Positions 43,308 through 51,766 of a stretch of 64,000 bases of DNA are shown in pieces (position 1 is the first letter of the stretch; each line of letters begins with the position of its first letter). The stretch is from Streptomyces hilarionis (GTDB taxonomy: Bacteria; Actinomycetota; Actinomycetes; Streptomycetales; Streptomycetaceae), in NCBI RefSeq assembly GCF_024539675.1, contig NZ_JAHHIT010000004.1, positions 1 through 64,000 on the forward strand, read 5' to 3'. The position numbers and the translations under genes were made by a program. The notes under the pieces are model-generated. The model was not told where the DNA came from, did not search any database, and worked only from the letters and a program-made list of their open reading frames with translations.

Positions 43308-44069
43308 TCAGCGGCGGCCGGTCTCCGCGGCGAAGGCGTCGAGCAGGGCGAAGGTCCGCTCCGGCTGCTCCAGATGAGGCAGGTGCCCCGCTTCCGGCAC
43401 GAGGGCGAAGCGGGCGTCGGGGAACGACGCGGCGTACTGCTCGCCGTAGGCCGGGGTCGCGATGCCGTCGCTCTCGCCCCACACGACGAGGGTCGGGACG
43501 GTGACGGCCGCGAGACGGGGACGCAGGGCGGGGTCGCTCATGGCGGGACCGCCCGAGAACACGCGCAGTGCCGCCATGTTGGCCCGCATGCCGGCGAGCC
43601 GCTCCGCCGGGACGGTCGCCGGGTCGACGTAGAAGCGCTCGGAGTCGTGGTAGGCGTGCTCGGCGACGCCGCGCGCGTCGAGGGAGAAGAAGTCGCGCAC
43701 CGGTTCGCCCTCGACCTCGATGCCGACCGCGTTCACCAGGACCAGCCCGCTGATCAGGCCCTCCGTGTCCGCCGCGGCCAGCTCGGCCCCGATCCACCCG
43801 CCGAGTGAGGAGCCGATCACCAGCACGTCGGACAGCTCGCGTTCGCGCAGCATGCCGAGGTAGGCCGCGGCCAGGCCGCCGACGGTGGCGAGTCCGGCGG
43901 GCCGGGCTGTGCCGTTCCAGCCCGGGTGGGTGGGCAGCAGGGTCTGCGCGGCGCCGGCGAAGTGTTCGGCGAGGGGGGCGACGGTGAGGGGACCGCCTCC
44001 GCCGTGCAGCACGAGGACGGGGCGGCCGGTCGCGGGGCCGGAAACGCTGAGCGTCAGTTCCGAAGTCAT
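43308..44069 (-). CDS. Alpha/beta hydrolase
   Basis: The 253-residue protein has the oxyanion loop LHGGGGPLT, nucleophile elbow GSSLGGW (Ser), acid WGESDGIATP and catalytic His in EAGHLPHLEQPE. It resembles meta-cleavage product hydrolases and esterases; substrate unknown. It is divergent from a MarR gene, and two adjacent palindromes lie between them, so it is probably MarR-controlled. ATG at 44069. Confidence 0.82.
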   Translation of the reverse strand: MTSELTLSVSGPATGRPVLVLHGGGGPLTVAPLAEHFAGAAQTLLPTHPGWNGTARPAGLATVGGLAAAYLGMLRERELSDVLVIGSSLGGWIGAELAAADTEGLISGLVLVNAVGIEVEGEPVRDFFSLDARGVAEHAYHDSERFYVDPATVPAERLAGMRANMAALRVFSGGPAMSDPALRPRLAAVTVPTLVVWGESDGIATPAYGEQYAASFPDARFALVPEAGHLPHLEQPERTFALLDAFAAETGRR

Positions 44070-44082
44070 GACCGGACCATAA

Positions 44083-44110
44083 CTAAAGATGTTTAGCTAA
44101 GCAAGCTTAG
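44083..44110. promoter_or_regulatory. Two abutting 14-bp palindromes (MarR operators)
   Basis: CTAAAGATGTTTAG (44083-44096) and CTAAGCAAGCTTAG (44097-44110) are joined end to end in the 54-bp gap between the divergent hydrolase and marR genes. Their AT content and symmetry suit two MarR dimers repressing both genes. Confidence 0.7.
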
Positions 44111-44123
44111 TCACGGTGGTAGT

Positions 44124-44564
44124 GTGACGGGCATGGCTGTGGAACCGCAGATCCTCGGAAGGGCCGTGAAGGCCGTTCAGTACCGCCAGCACCGGGCGCT
44201 GGACAGCCGTCTCGCGTCCGTCGGCAGCACGCTCGCCCAGTGGGACGCCCTCAGGGCGATCGGCCGGACGCCGGGAGCCAGCGCGCGCCTGCTGGCGGCG
44301 GCGACGTTCCAGAGCGAGCAGGCGTTCGGCACCCTCGCGGGACGACTGGTGGCGCAGAACCTGGTGGAGCGGCGCCCCGGACGCGGCCGGCGCATCGAGC
44401 ACCACCTCACCGCCGAGGGCGAGCGGGTGCTGAACGCGGGCCGCGAAGTGGCCGACTCGGTGCTCCGGGAGTGCTTCGAGAACCTGACGGAGCCGGAGCG
44501 CGAGACGCTTCTGCGTCTGCTGCTGAAGGCCGGCGAACCGGGGTCGGAGGCCGGGACGGGCTGA
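44124..44564 (+). CDS. MarR-family regulator
   Basis: The 146-residue protein has a winged helix (about 35-110) with TLAQWDALRAIGRTPGASAR, the recognition region TFQSEQAFGTLAGRL and wing RRPGRGRRIEHHLTAEGERV. Helices at both ends would form the dimer interface. It probably represses the divergent hydrolase and itself through the tandem palindromes at 44083-44110. The start is GTG 44124 or ATG 44133. Confidence 0.85.
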   Translation: MTGMAVEPQILGRAVKAVQYRQHRALDSRLASVGSTLAQWDALRAIGRTPGASARLLAAATFQSEQAFGTLAGRLVAQNLVERRPGRGRRIEHHLTAEGERVLNAGREVADSVLRECFENLTEPERETLLRLLLKAGEPGSEAGTG

Positions 44565-44689
44565 GCGCCCGGTGTACCCAGGTTGACGGACCGGGCCGCA
44601 CGGCACGTCCCCGACCAGCCGAAACGGACACATCAGGTGACGTTGCGGAGATCCGGGGAAGAAGGTGCGGCAACCGATGGGAGGTTGCC

Positions 44690-45883
44690 GTGGAGGGTGG
44701 GGATCTGGAACTGGGCGAATTGCTGGCCGCTGCGGAAGCGGCCCCGCCCGGTGAATCCGTGAACGTGGTGGCGCACGATCTGCAGAAGCGGTTCGGCGCC
44801 GAACGCGTCTCGTTCCTGTTCGCCGATCTCGTCGGCCGGCGGCTGGTACGCCTGGCCGCGTCCGGCGACGACATCGCCGACGACACCGCGCCGATCGACT
44901 TGCAGGGCAGCGTCTACGACGACGTCCTGCGCAGCCAGCGCCAGCACGTGGAAGCCGACGGGCAGGGCGGGCAGTGCGTCATCACGCCCGTCACCAACCG
45001 CGGTGACTGCATCGGCGTGCTGGAGGTGACCCTCCAGGCCGTGCACGACACCGTGCTGCGCCAGGTCCGCGACGCGGCCCACGCGCTGGCGTACATCATC
45101 GTCACCGACCGCCGTTTCACCGACCTGTACCACCTGAACCGCCGCACCACCGACACCAGTCTGGCCGCGGAGATCCAGCACCAGTTGCTGCCGTCGGCCC
45201 CCTGCTGCGAGGCGGACGAGTTCACGCTCGCCGCCGGGCTCATCCCGGCCGACGATATCGGCGGCGACACCTACGACTACACGCTCGACCGCGACACGCT
45301 GCACCTGTCCATCACGGACGCCATGGGCCACGACACGAACTCGGCGCTGCTGGCCACCCTGCTGGTCGGCGCGCTGCGACGGGCCCGCCGCAGCGGCTGC
45401 GACGCGCTCAAGCAGGCCGAGCACGCCCACCAGGCCCTGCTGACCCACAGCAGGGGCCTGGCCACCGGGCAGTTGCTCTGCGTCGATCTCGACACCGGCC
45501 TGTGCGAACTGGTCAACGCCGGTCACCCCTGGCCGATGCGCGTGCGCGACGGGGCCGTCGAGGAGGTCAGACTCGCCGTGAACCTGCCGTTCGGCGTGGC
45601 GGCGCCCACCTCGTTCCTCGTCCAGGAGCTGCAACTGCTCCCCGGCGACCGCCTGATCCTGCTCACCGACGGCATGCAGGAGCGCGGCGCGGTGGCCGCC
45701 GACCTGGCCGCGGTCGCCCGAGACACCCGCACGCTGCACCCGCGCGAAGCCGTCCAGAGTCTGACCGCCGCCGTGATCGAGGCCTGCCACGGCAGTCTCA
45801 GGGACGACGCCACGGTCGTGATACTGGACTGGCACGGCAACCGACGCCGGCCGGCCGGCAGAAGACCGGACCCGCGACCCTGA
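44690..45883 (+). CDS. GAF-like sensor SpoIIE (PP2C) serine phosphatase
   Basis: The 397-residue protein is a close paralogue of 16314-17522, with the same sensor (about 8-155) and phosphatase domain (about 160-385): [33 protein letters not shown] and RDDATVVILDW. GTG start has GGGAGG six bases upstream. It faces a STAS gene and lies near a HATPase anti-sigma kinase, so here the full phosphatase/STAS/kinase trio is present, although not in one operon. A long in-frame extension upstream lies in marR and is not coding. Confidence 0.87.
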   Translation: MEGGDLELGELLAAAEAAPPGESVNVVAHDLQKRFGAERVSFLFADLVGRRLVRLAASGDDIADDTAPIDLQGSVYDDVLRSQRQHVEADGQGGQCVITPVTNRGDCIGVLEVTLQAVHDTVLRQVRDAAHALAYIIVTDRRFTDLYHLNRRTTDTSLAAEIQHQLLPSAPCCEADEFTLAAGLIPADDIGGDTYDYTLDRDTLHLSITDAMGHDTNSALLATLLVGALRRARRSGCDALKQAEHAHQALLTHSRGLATGQLLCVDLDTGLCELVNAGHPWPMRVRDGAVEEVRLAVNLPFGVAAPTSFLVQELQLLPGDRLILLTDGMQERGAVAADLAAVARDTRTLHPREAVQSLTAAVIEACHGSLRDDATVVILDWHGNRRRPAGRRPDPRP

Positions 45884-45887
45884 CCGC

Positions 45888-45920
45888 GAGCGCTGCGGAC
45901 CGGCCGGGCCCGGAGCGCTC
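45888..45920. terminator. Hairpin between convergent phosphatase and STAS genes
   Basis: Seven-base arms GAGCGCT and AGCGCTC enclose a GC-rich loop in the 39-bp gap between the two genes. Confidence 0.45.
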
Positions 45921-45922
45921 CG

Positions 45923-46288
45923 TCACTCGCGCAGGGCCTGCTCGACCGTGGGGCGGCAGGGGATGAGCGTGTCGATGCCGACCAGATGCAGCACCCGGGC
46001 CACCGGAGCCTGCGCGCCGGCGACGCGCAGCCACCCCTGGGCGTCGCTCGCCCGCCGGTGGGCGGCGACCAGGACGTTGATCCCGCTGGAGTCCATGAAG
46101 GTCACACCGCTGAGATCGGCCACCAGCCGGGGCGGGGCGGGGCCGTCCTCGCACGTCAGCGCCCGGTCGAGCACGTCCGTCACGTCATGGTCGATCTCGC
46201 CGCGCACCCGCACGACGCGGACGCCGTCGACCACTTCGGGCCGGACGGAGAGCCGCTGCGGCCGGTCCATTTGCTGGTTGTCGGTCAC
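45923..46288 (-). CDS. STAS-domain anti-sigma factor antagonist
   Basis: The 121-residue STAS protein has the phosphorylation region FMDSSGINVLVAAH and the usual strand/helix order (about 12-115). The GTG start at 46288 has GAGGAGAC upstream; ATG 46270 is an internal alternative. Its likely partners are the convergent phosphatase (44690) and the divergent HATPase kinase (46457). It would bind the kinase when dephosphorylated. Confidence 0.87.
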   Translation of the reverse strand: MTDNQQMDRPQRLSVRPEVVDGVRVVRVRGEIDHDVTDVLDRALTCEDGPAPPRLVADLSGVTFMDSSGINVLVAAHRRASDAQGWLRVAGAQAPVARVLHLVGIDTLIPCRPTVEQALRE

Positions 46289-46456
46289 TGTCTCCTCGAC
46301 TGCGCTTAGGCTGGCCCCCGGAAAACGGGCGTGCGCGGAATTCTGCCCCGATGCCACGGCGGCATGCACCCGGGGGGCTGCGCTGAGAACACCCCTGGCA
46401 TGAACGACGCCGTTGCGGGTACCGGCGCACGTGAACGGGGGAGTGAGGGCTAACGC

Positions 46457-46939
46457 GTGGAATCCCATGCCGACGATGACGGCTGTAGCAGTCCGGACGA
46501 GTACCTGATGCGGGCCGGCTACGCACTGGGGGCGGACGACGGCTGCATCGCCGACGCCCGCCACCACGCCGTTGCCTTCCTGGACCGGGCCCACGCGGAA
46601 CACGGCGTCCCCCTGTCGGCCCGCGCGAGGGACCTCACCCAGCTGGTGGTCAGCGAACTGGTCACCAACGCCCGCAAGTACGCCCCCGGACCCGTCCTGA
46701 TGGAACTGCGCGTCACCGCGGGCATCGTGGACGTCGTCGTCTGGGACAGCGATCCCACCGTTCCCGCGGCCCGGCCCGCCAACCCCGGACGCATCGGCCA
46801 GCACGGCCTGGAGATCGTCAAGGCCGTCACGGAGGGCCTCTTCGTGGAACAGGAGGCGGTCGGCAAACGCATCACGGCCCGCATCGCCCTGGCCGAGACC
46901 CCCGGCAGCGGCGCGCCCACGGCCCGCACCCTCACCTGA
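46457..46939 (+). CDS. RsbW-like ATP-binding anti-sigma kinase (HATPase_c)
   Basis: The 160-residue protein has the GHKL N-box QLVVSELVTNARKYA and the G-box GRIGQHGLEIV, with no other domain. Such proteins phosphorylate STAS antagonists and may hold a sigma factor; in Streptomyces many only act as STAS kinases. It is divergent from the STAS gene (168 bp apart). The cognate sigma factor could be the SigB-family protein at 58613, but that is a guess. GTG start at 46457. Confidence 0.83.
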   Translation: MESHADDDGCSSPDEYLMRAGYALGADDGCIADARHHAVAFLDRAHAEHGVPLSARARDLTQLVVSELVTNARKYAPGPVLMELRVTAGIVDVVVWDSDPTVPAARPANPGRIGQHGLEIVKAVTEGLFVEQEAVGKRITARIALAETPGSGAPTARTLT

Positions 46940-46944
46940 GCCCT

Positions 46945-46965
46945 GTCCCGCGAGATCCGCGGGAC
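46945..46965 (+). terminator. Terminator after the anti-sigma kinase gene
   Basis: GTCCCGCG and CGCGGGAC form an 8-bp stem with a five-base loop five bases after the stop. Confidence 0.6.
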
Positions 46966-47047
46966 CCCCGCGATCCGAGGGTGTCCGTGTCCCCGAGGGT
47001 CCCGATGACGGGCGGTCACCCGGACGTGTAAGGCAGCCGCGCCCCGC

Positions 47048-47968
47048 TCAGTCCCTGGCCACGCGGATCACGGTCCGGCCCGGGACCCGCCTGCCGGGAG
47101 CGAAGGCGGCGACCGCCTCGGCCAGCGGCAGCACCTCGCCGACCCGCACGGAGAGCCTTCCCTCGCGCACCCGCCGGGCGAGGTCCGCGAGGCGCACGCG
47201 GTCGGGTTCCACGACGAAGAAGACCGCTCGCCCGTTCTCGGGCCGCACGGTCGGGGGATGGGCGATGGTGACGAGGGCGCCGCCCGCGCGCACGAGCGCG
47301 GCGGAGCGGTCGAGGACGTCGCCGCCGATCACGTCGAACACCACGTCCACCGGGCCGGCGTCGCGCAGCCACTCGGTCTCGAGGTCGAGGAACGCCTGCG
47401 CGCCGAGCCCGAGGACGGTCTGCCGGTCGGCGGAGCGGCCCGTGCCGATCACGCGGGCTCCCGCCTCGCGCGCCAGCTGGACCGCGAGCGAACCGACGGC
47501 GCCGGCGGCGCCGTGGACCAGGACGCTCTGCCCGGCGGTCAGCCCCGCGTGGTCGAACAGACCCTGCCAGGCGGTGAGTCCGGAGATCGGCAGCGCGGCC
47601 GCCGTCACATGGTCGACGTCGGCGGGCAGCGGGGCGAGATTGCGGGCCTCTACGGCGACGTACTCGGCCAGCGAGCCGTCGCGGGCCCAGTCGGTGAACC
47701 CGAACACGTGCTGGCCGACCGACAGGCCGGTCGTGCCGTACCCGAGGTCCGTCACGACGCCCGAGACCTCGTGGCCCGGCACGCTCGGCGTCCGGTCCCG
47801 GCCCGCGCGATCGGACCAGGTCGCGGGCCAGTCGAGCTCTCCGCGCGTGAATCCGGCGGCGTGCACCCGCACGATGACGTCGTTCTCGGCGGCATGGGGA
47901 CGGGGCAGGTCCGTGACCTTCAGCCCCCTGTCGGTCGCGTCGCGGTCGGTGACGATGACGGCTTTCAC
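47048..47968 (-). CDS. Zinc-free MDR oxidoreductase (quinone reductase-like)
   Basis: The 306-residue protein is a medium-chain reductase: GroES-like part (about 25-110, VPGHEVSGVV) and Rossmann part (about 120-260, VHGAAGAVGSLAVQLAREAGARV). No zinc-binding Cys/His set is present. NADPH-dependent reduction of quinones or enones is typical. ATG at 47968 follows GAGAGGAACCAAGG. It has no obvious operon partner. Confidence 0.85.
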   Translation of the reverse strand: MKAVIVTDRDATDRGLKVTDLPRPHAAENDVIVRVHAAGFTRGELDWPATWSDRAGRDRTPSVPGHEVSGVVTDLGYGTTGLSVGQHVFGFTDWARDGSLAEYVAVEARNLAPLPADVDHVTAAALPISGLTAWQGLFDHAGLTAGQSVLVHGAAGAVGSLAVQLAREAGARVIGTGRSADRQTVLGLGAQAFLDLETEWLRDAGPVDVVFDVIGGDVLDRSAALVRAGGALVTIAHPPTVRPENGRAVFFVVEPDRVRLADLARRVREGRLSVRVGEVLPLAEAVAAFAPGRRVPGRTVIRVARD

Positions 47969-48128
47969 CCTTGGTTCCTCTCTGATGGAGCGTGCAGGTC
48001 TGATGGTGTGCGGCGGAAGGCGTGCCCAGGACGGTGCGTGGCCCGTGGGGCTCGCCGGCGGGCGCGGCCCGGAGCGACCGGGTGCGGTGCGGGCGCGCGG
48101 GTCGGGGGCGCCCGCCGCCGGCCCCGGT

Positions 48129-48767
48129 TCACGTCGGCCAGGGCGCGCCGGTGATGCGGTCGACCATCGACGTGCGGCGGAAACCCGGCACGAAGTGCTC
48201 CAGCACGTCCGCGTTGACGGTGCTGTAGACGGTGTCCGGACGGTCCTTCAGGCCCTCGACGAACACCCGGGGGAACTCCTTCTTGAACGCGCCGCGGGGA
48301 TGCGCGGCGACGATCTCCTGCACCCGGCCGCCGTCCAGGGCGTCCAGGCCCCAGCCCACCGCGTCGGTGAGGACGCCGTAGTGCGTGGCCGCCGTCTCCG
48401 GGCCCATCCGGCCGGGGATCCCGGGCGTCGTGTGCAGGGCGACGGCCGTCCAGACCGCCTCGGCGGCGGCGGGCGCGAACCCGTGGGCGAGCAGGAACGC
48501 CCGCGCGTGGTCGGCGCCGTCCAGCTCGAAGCGCTGGCGGCCGGCGGAGAACGGGGTCAGGAGTCCCGAGTCGTGGAACATCGCGGCAAGGTAGAGCAGC
48601 TCAGGATCGGGCTCGAGCCCCAGCGCGTGCGCGTGGAGAGCGCCGAAGAAGAACACCCGCCGCGAATGATGGAAGAGGAGCGGGCCGGTCGACTCCCTCA
48701 GGAAACGCGTCGCCTCCGCCACTGCCGCCGTTTCGGGTACTTCCACTTCTGCGATGATGTCGGCCAT
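48129..48767 (-). CDS. HD-domain hydrolase (cyanamide hydratase-like)
   Basis: The 212-residue protein has an HD metal site: His in HHSRRVFFFG, His-Asp in MFHDSGL and later His-Ala pair in DHARAFLLAHGF. The pattern matches the HD proteins annotated as cyanamide hydratase or isocyanide hydrolase relatives. It is divergent from a GlxA-type AraC regulator, which probably activates it. ATG 48767 is preceded by GGAAGG. Confidence 0.8.
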   Translation of the reverse strand: MADIIAEVEVPETAAVAEATRFLRESTGPLLFHHSRRVFFFGALHAHALGLEPDPELLYLAAMFHDSGLLTPFSAGRQRFELDGADHARAFLLAHGFAPAAAEAVWTAVALHTTPGIPGRMGPETAATHYGVLTDAVGWGLDALDGGRVQEIVAAHPRGAFKKEFPRVFVEGLKDRPDTVYSTVNADVLEHFVPGFRRTSMVDRITGAPWPT

Positions 48768-48902
48768 GATGTCCGCGCCTTCCGGTCCGGTGCCACGAAC
48801 GGACGGTGCGTCCGCCTTCCCCACACTGCCGGTCGCCCGACCGCGGCCGCCGCACGAGGACGGCCATGAACCACTCGAATCCGGACTCCTGAGGGACGGA
48901 CC

Positions 48903-49868
48903 GTGAACGTCGCCCCCCACCGCGTCGTGATCCTCGTCTACGACGGCGTCAAGCTGCTGGACGTCGCAGGACCCGCGGAGGTGTTCGCGGAGGCGAACCG
49001 GCTGGGCGCCGACTACCGCATCGCCCTGCTGTCGACGACCGGTGCCGACGTCGCCTCGTCGACCGGCATCCGGGTCGCCGTCGACGGCGACCCCGCCTCC
49101 GAGCCTGCCCCCGACACGTTCGTGATGCCAGGCGGGGACATCTATCCGAGAACGCCGGTGACCGGCGCTCTGACCGAGGCGGCGGGGGACCTCGCGAGGC
49201 GCTCGGGCCGCGTGGCGTCCGTGTGCACCGGCGCGTTCGTCCTCGGGGCCGCCGGACTCCTGGACGGCAAGCGCGCCACCACCCACTGGAAGGTCGCGCC
49301 GGAACTGGCCGCCCGCCATCCGAGGACACGCGTCGAAGCGGACGCCATCTACGTACGCGACGGCGACACGTACACCTCGGCGGGCGTCAGCGCCGGCATC
49401 GACCTGGCGCTGGCCCTCGTCGAGGAGGACCACGGCCCCGACGTGAGCCGGGAGGTGGCGCGCGCCCTCGTGGTCTACCTCCAGCGGGCCGGCGGCCAGT
49501 CGCAGTGCTCCGCCCCGCTCCAGGGGCCGCCGCCCCGGTCCCCGGTCCTGCGCACAGTGGTCGACCTCGTGACGGGAGACCCCGCCGGGAACCACTCCCT
49601 CGGCGACCTCGCCGCGCGTCTGCACCTCAGTCCCCGCCACCTGACCCGGCTGTTCCGCGAGGAACTGGCGACGACGCCCGCCCGCTACGTCGAGTCGATC
49701 CGGTTCGACATCGCGAAGGCCCTCCTGGACCAGGGGCACACCGCGACCAGGGCGGCGGAACTGGCGGGGTTCCCGAGCTACGAGAGCCTGCGGCGCGTCT
49801 TCGCCCGCGAACTCTCCCTCACCCCCGCCGCCTACCGACACCGCTTCGGCACGGCCCACCGCACGTAG
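48903..49868 (+). CDS. GlxA-family AraC regulator (DJ-1/PfpI plus HTH)
   Basis: The 321-residue protein has an N-terminal DJ-1/PfpI-like domain (about 5-180) with the nucleophile-elbow Cys in VCTGAFVLGAAGLL. A C-terminal AraC-type double helix-turn-helix (about 215-315, SLGDLAARLHLSPRHLTRLF and AELAGFPSYESLRRVF) follows. The DJ-1 part is usually a sensor here, not an enzyme. GTG start at 48903. Divergent arrangement with the HD hydrolase suggests direct control over 135 bp of shared upstream DNA. Confidence 0.88.
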   Translation: MNVAPHRVVILVYDGVKLLDVAGPAEVFAEANRLGADYRIALLSTTGADVASSTGIRVAVDGDPASEPAPDTFVMPGGDIYPRTPVTGALTEAAGDLARRSGRVASVCTGAFVLGAAGLLDGKRATTHWKVAPELAARHPRTRVEADAIYVRDGDTYTSAGVSAGIDLALALVEEDHGPDVSREVARALVVYLQRAGGQSQCSAPLQGPPPRSPVLRTVVDLVTGDPAGNHSLGDLAARLHLSPRHLTRLFREELATTPARYVESIRFDIAKALLDQGHTATRAAELAGFPSYESLRRVFARELSLTPAAYRHRFGTAHRT

Positions 49869-50028
49869 GCTCGCCGTCGCGGACCCCGCTGAACTGCACG
49901 GAACTGAACGGCGCGCGGGTGCGACTCGTAAGGAGGAGGCGGGGCGGAGCGATCGGGGGGCCAGGCCGGTGGTGAGCGTGCGCGGACGTGGGCGGAGGCC
50001 TTGCGCGGGCGTGACACCGTCTGCCGGC

Positions 50029-50691
50029 ATGAGTGCCTCGCCGGCGGTGCGCAGTCTGCGCGCGGGGGTGTTCGCCGTTCTCTGCGTGCTGCTGGCGGCG
50101 GGCGGACACGCGCTGGCCACCGGTGCGGCGCCCTCGGCGTGGGTGCAGATCGTCGCGGCGGTGCCGGTCTTCGCGGGTGCTTGCCTGCTGGGCGGCCGGG
50201 AGCGGTCCCCCGTCGGCATCGGCGCGAGCACACTGGCCTCGCAGGGCGCGCTGCATGTCGCCTTCCACGCCGCCCGGCCGCACTCGGCCACGGTCGTGCA
50301 CGGGATGCGGATGTTCCCTTCCGCCGCACACCACCTCGGCCGCCACACGCCGGCCTCACCCGCAGTGACCTCGCACGCGCCGGCTGCGCACGCCCTGGCC
50401 GCGCATGCCGTGACGCCCCACGCGACCGTCGCCCACCTTCTCGCCGCCCTGGCGCTGACCTGGTGGCTGTGGCGCGGCGAGGCCGCGCTGTGGTCGCTGC
50501 TGCGGTGGGCGGTCGCCCTCGTGCCGGGACTCGCCGCTTGGTGGCGCCTGGTGCGGAGCTTCCGCGGCGGTGGGGGGACGCCCGGCCGGGTGCGCTTCCC
50601 GGCCGACGGGGCGCGACCGCCGCGCCCGGCGCGGCTGCGGCACGCCGTGCACCGGCGGGGACCGCCGACGGGGACGTCGTACGCGCTCTGA
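50029..50691 (+). CDS. Membrane protein of the YcnI copper-type locus (copy 1, His-rich)
   Basis: The 220-residue protein has four or five hydrophobic helices: AGVFAVLCVLLAAGGHALA at the N-terminus, two helices around VQIVAAVPVFAGACLL, and a pair near the C-terminus (ATVAHLLAALALTWWLW). A loop of about 45 residues contains many His (HGMRMFPSAAHHLGRH, SHAPAAHALAAHA). It is paralogous to 51767-52474, and together they flank ycnI. A copper or metal role is inferred from the neighbours and the His-rich loop. Start ATG 50029; a longer GTG start is possible. Confidence 0.7.
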   Translation: MSASPAVRSLRAGVFAVLCVLLAAGGHALATGAAPSAWVQIVAAVPVFAGACLLGGRERSPVGIGASTLASQGALHVAFHAARPHSATVVHGMRMFPSAAHHLGRHTPASPAVTSHAPAAHALAAHAVTPHATVAHLLAALALTWWLWRGEAALWSLLRWAVALVPGLAAWWRLVRSFRGGGGTPGRVRFPADGARPPRPARLRHAVHRRGPPTGTSYAL

Positions 50692-50754
50692 TCACCGGAC
50701 GCTCGTCGTCCCTCGTCCCAGTCCCTCGCTTTCCCGTACGGAGACCCCTCAGTC

Positions 50755-51522
50755 ATGTCCACGACTCGCCCCACCACGCTGCGCCGCGCCGGCGCCGTCG
50801 TCGCTCTCGCCGCCGCCTCGGTCCTCACCACCGCCGGCGCGGCCTTCGCGCACGTCACCGTGCACCCCGAGGCCTACGCCAAGGGAGCCACGGACGGCCT
50901 CCTGACCTTCCGCGTCCCGAACGAGGAGAACGCGGCCGCCACCACGAAGGTGCAGATCTTCCTGCCGACCGACCACCCCGTCCTCGGCGTGCTCGTCGCG
51001 CCGCGCGACGGCTGGACCGCCAAGGTCACGAACACGAAGCTCAAGACGCCGGTCAAGACCGACGACGGCACCATCACGGACGCCGTCTCCGAGATCACCT
51101 GGACCGGCGGGAAGATCGAGGCCGGGCAGTTCGAGGACTTCGACGTGGCCTTCGGCCGACTGCCCGACAACGCCGGTCAACTCGCCTTCAAGACCTTGCA
51201 GACCTACTCCGACGGCAAGACCGTCCGCTGGATCGAGGAGGCGGAGTCCGGCGGCGACGAGCCCGAGAACCCGGCCCCGGTGCTCAAACTCACGGCCGAG
51301 GGGGCGGAGGGGGCGACCGCGGGACAGGCGCAGGACGGCAGTGCCGCCCCGGCCGCCTCGGGGGCCGCGAAGAGCTCCGGCGGCTCCACGGCCACCGCGT
51401 CCGCCGACGACTCGACCGCCCGCGGACTCGGTGTCGCCGGCCTGGTCGTGGGCGTGCTGGGACTGGCGGCCGCGGCCTTCGCCGTCGTCCGCGGCCGTTC
51501 CGCCGGGTCCCGGCCGGAGTAG
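50755..51522 (+). CDS. ycnI: YcnI-type (DUF1775) copper-binding membrane protein
   Basis: The 255-residue protein has a signal peptide ending FA. The mature N-terminus is then HVTVHPE, placing His at residue 1 as in the monohistidine copper brace of YcnI. A beta-sandwich (about 33-175) contains the conserved Trp in KTVRWIEE. A disordered Ala/Gly/Ser stretch and a C-terminal membrane helix (GVAGLVVGVLGLAAAAFAVV) follow, leaving a cytoplasmic RGRSAGSRPE. YcnI proteins take part in extracellular copper handling. Two paralogous membrane proteins flank it. Confidence 0.88.
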   Translation: MSTTRPTTLRRAGAVVALAAASVLTTAGAAFAHVTVHPEAYAKGATDGLLTFRVPNEENAAATTKVQIFLPTDHPVLGVLVAPRDGWTAKVTNTKLKTPVKTDDGTITDAVSEITWTGGKIEAGQFEDFDVAFGRLPDNAGQLAFKTLQTYSDGKTVRWIEEAESGGDEPENPAPVLKLTAEGAEGATAGQAQDGSAAPAASGAAKSSGGSTATASADDSTARGLGVAGLVVGVLGLAAAAFAVVRGRSAGSRPE

Positions 51523-51766
51523 CCCCCGCAGGCCGTCCGGTCGAACGGCCCGACGGCCGTCCGCTCCGCCGCCGGGTGTCCGACGGCGGAGCCGGCCTCG
51601 GCTCGCGTCGCTCCGCGGGCCGGCACGGCGGCGGGGTGCCGTCGCCCGGTCACGCCCGCCCGCAGTCCTGTGACCTGTATCACTCTCCTCGACGTGAGTG
51701 GCGGCACCGGGTTCTGCGCGTACCCACCCGTGAAGGGCGGGGGCCGGATGCGAGGATGAGGCGGTC

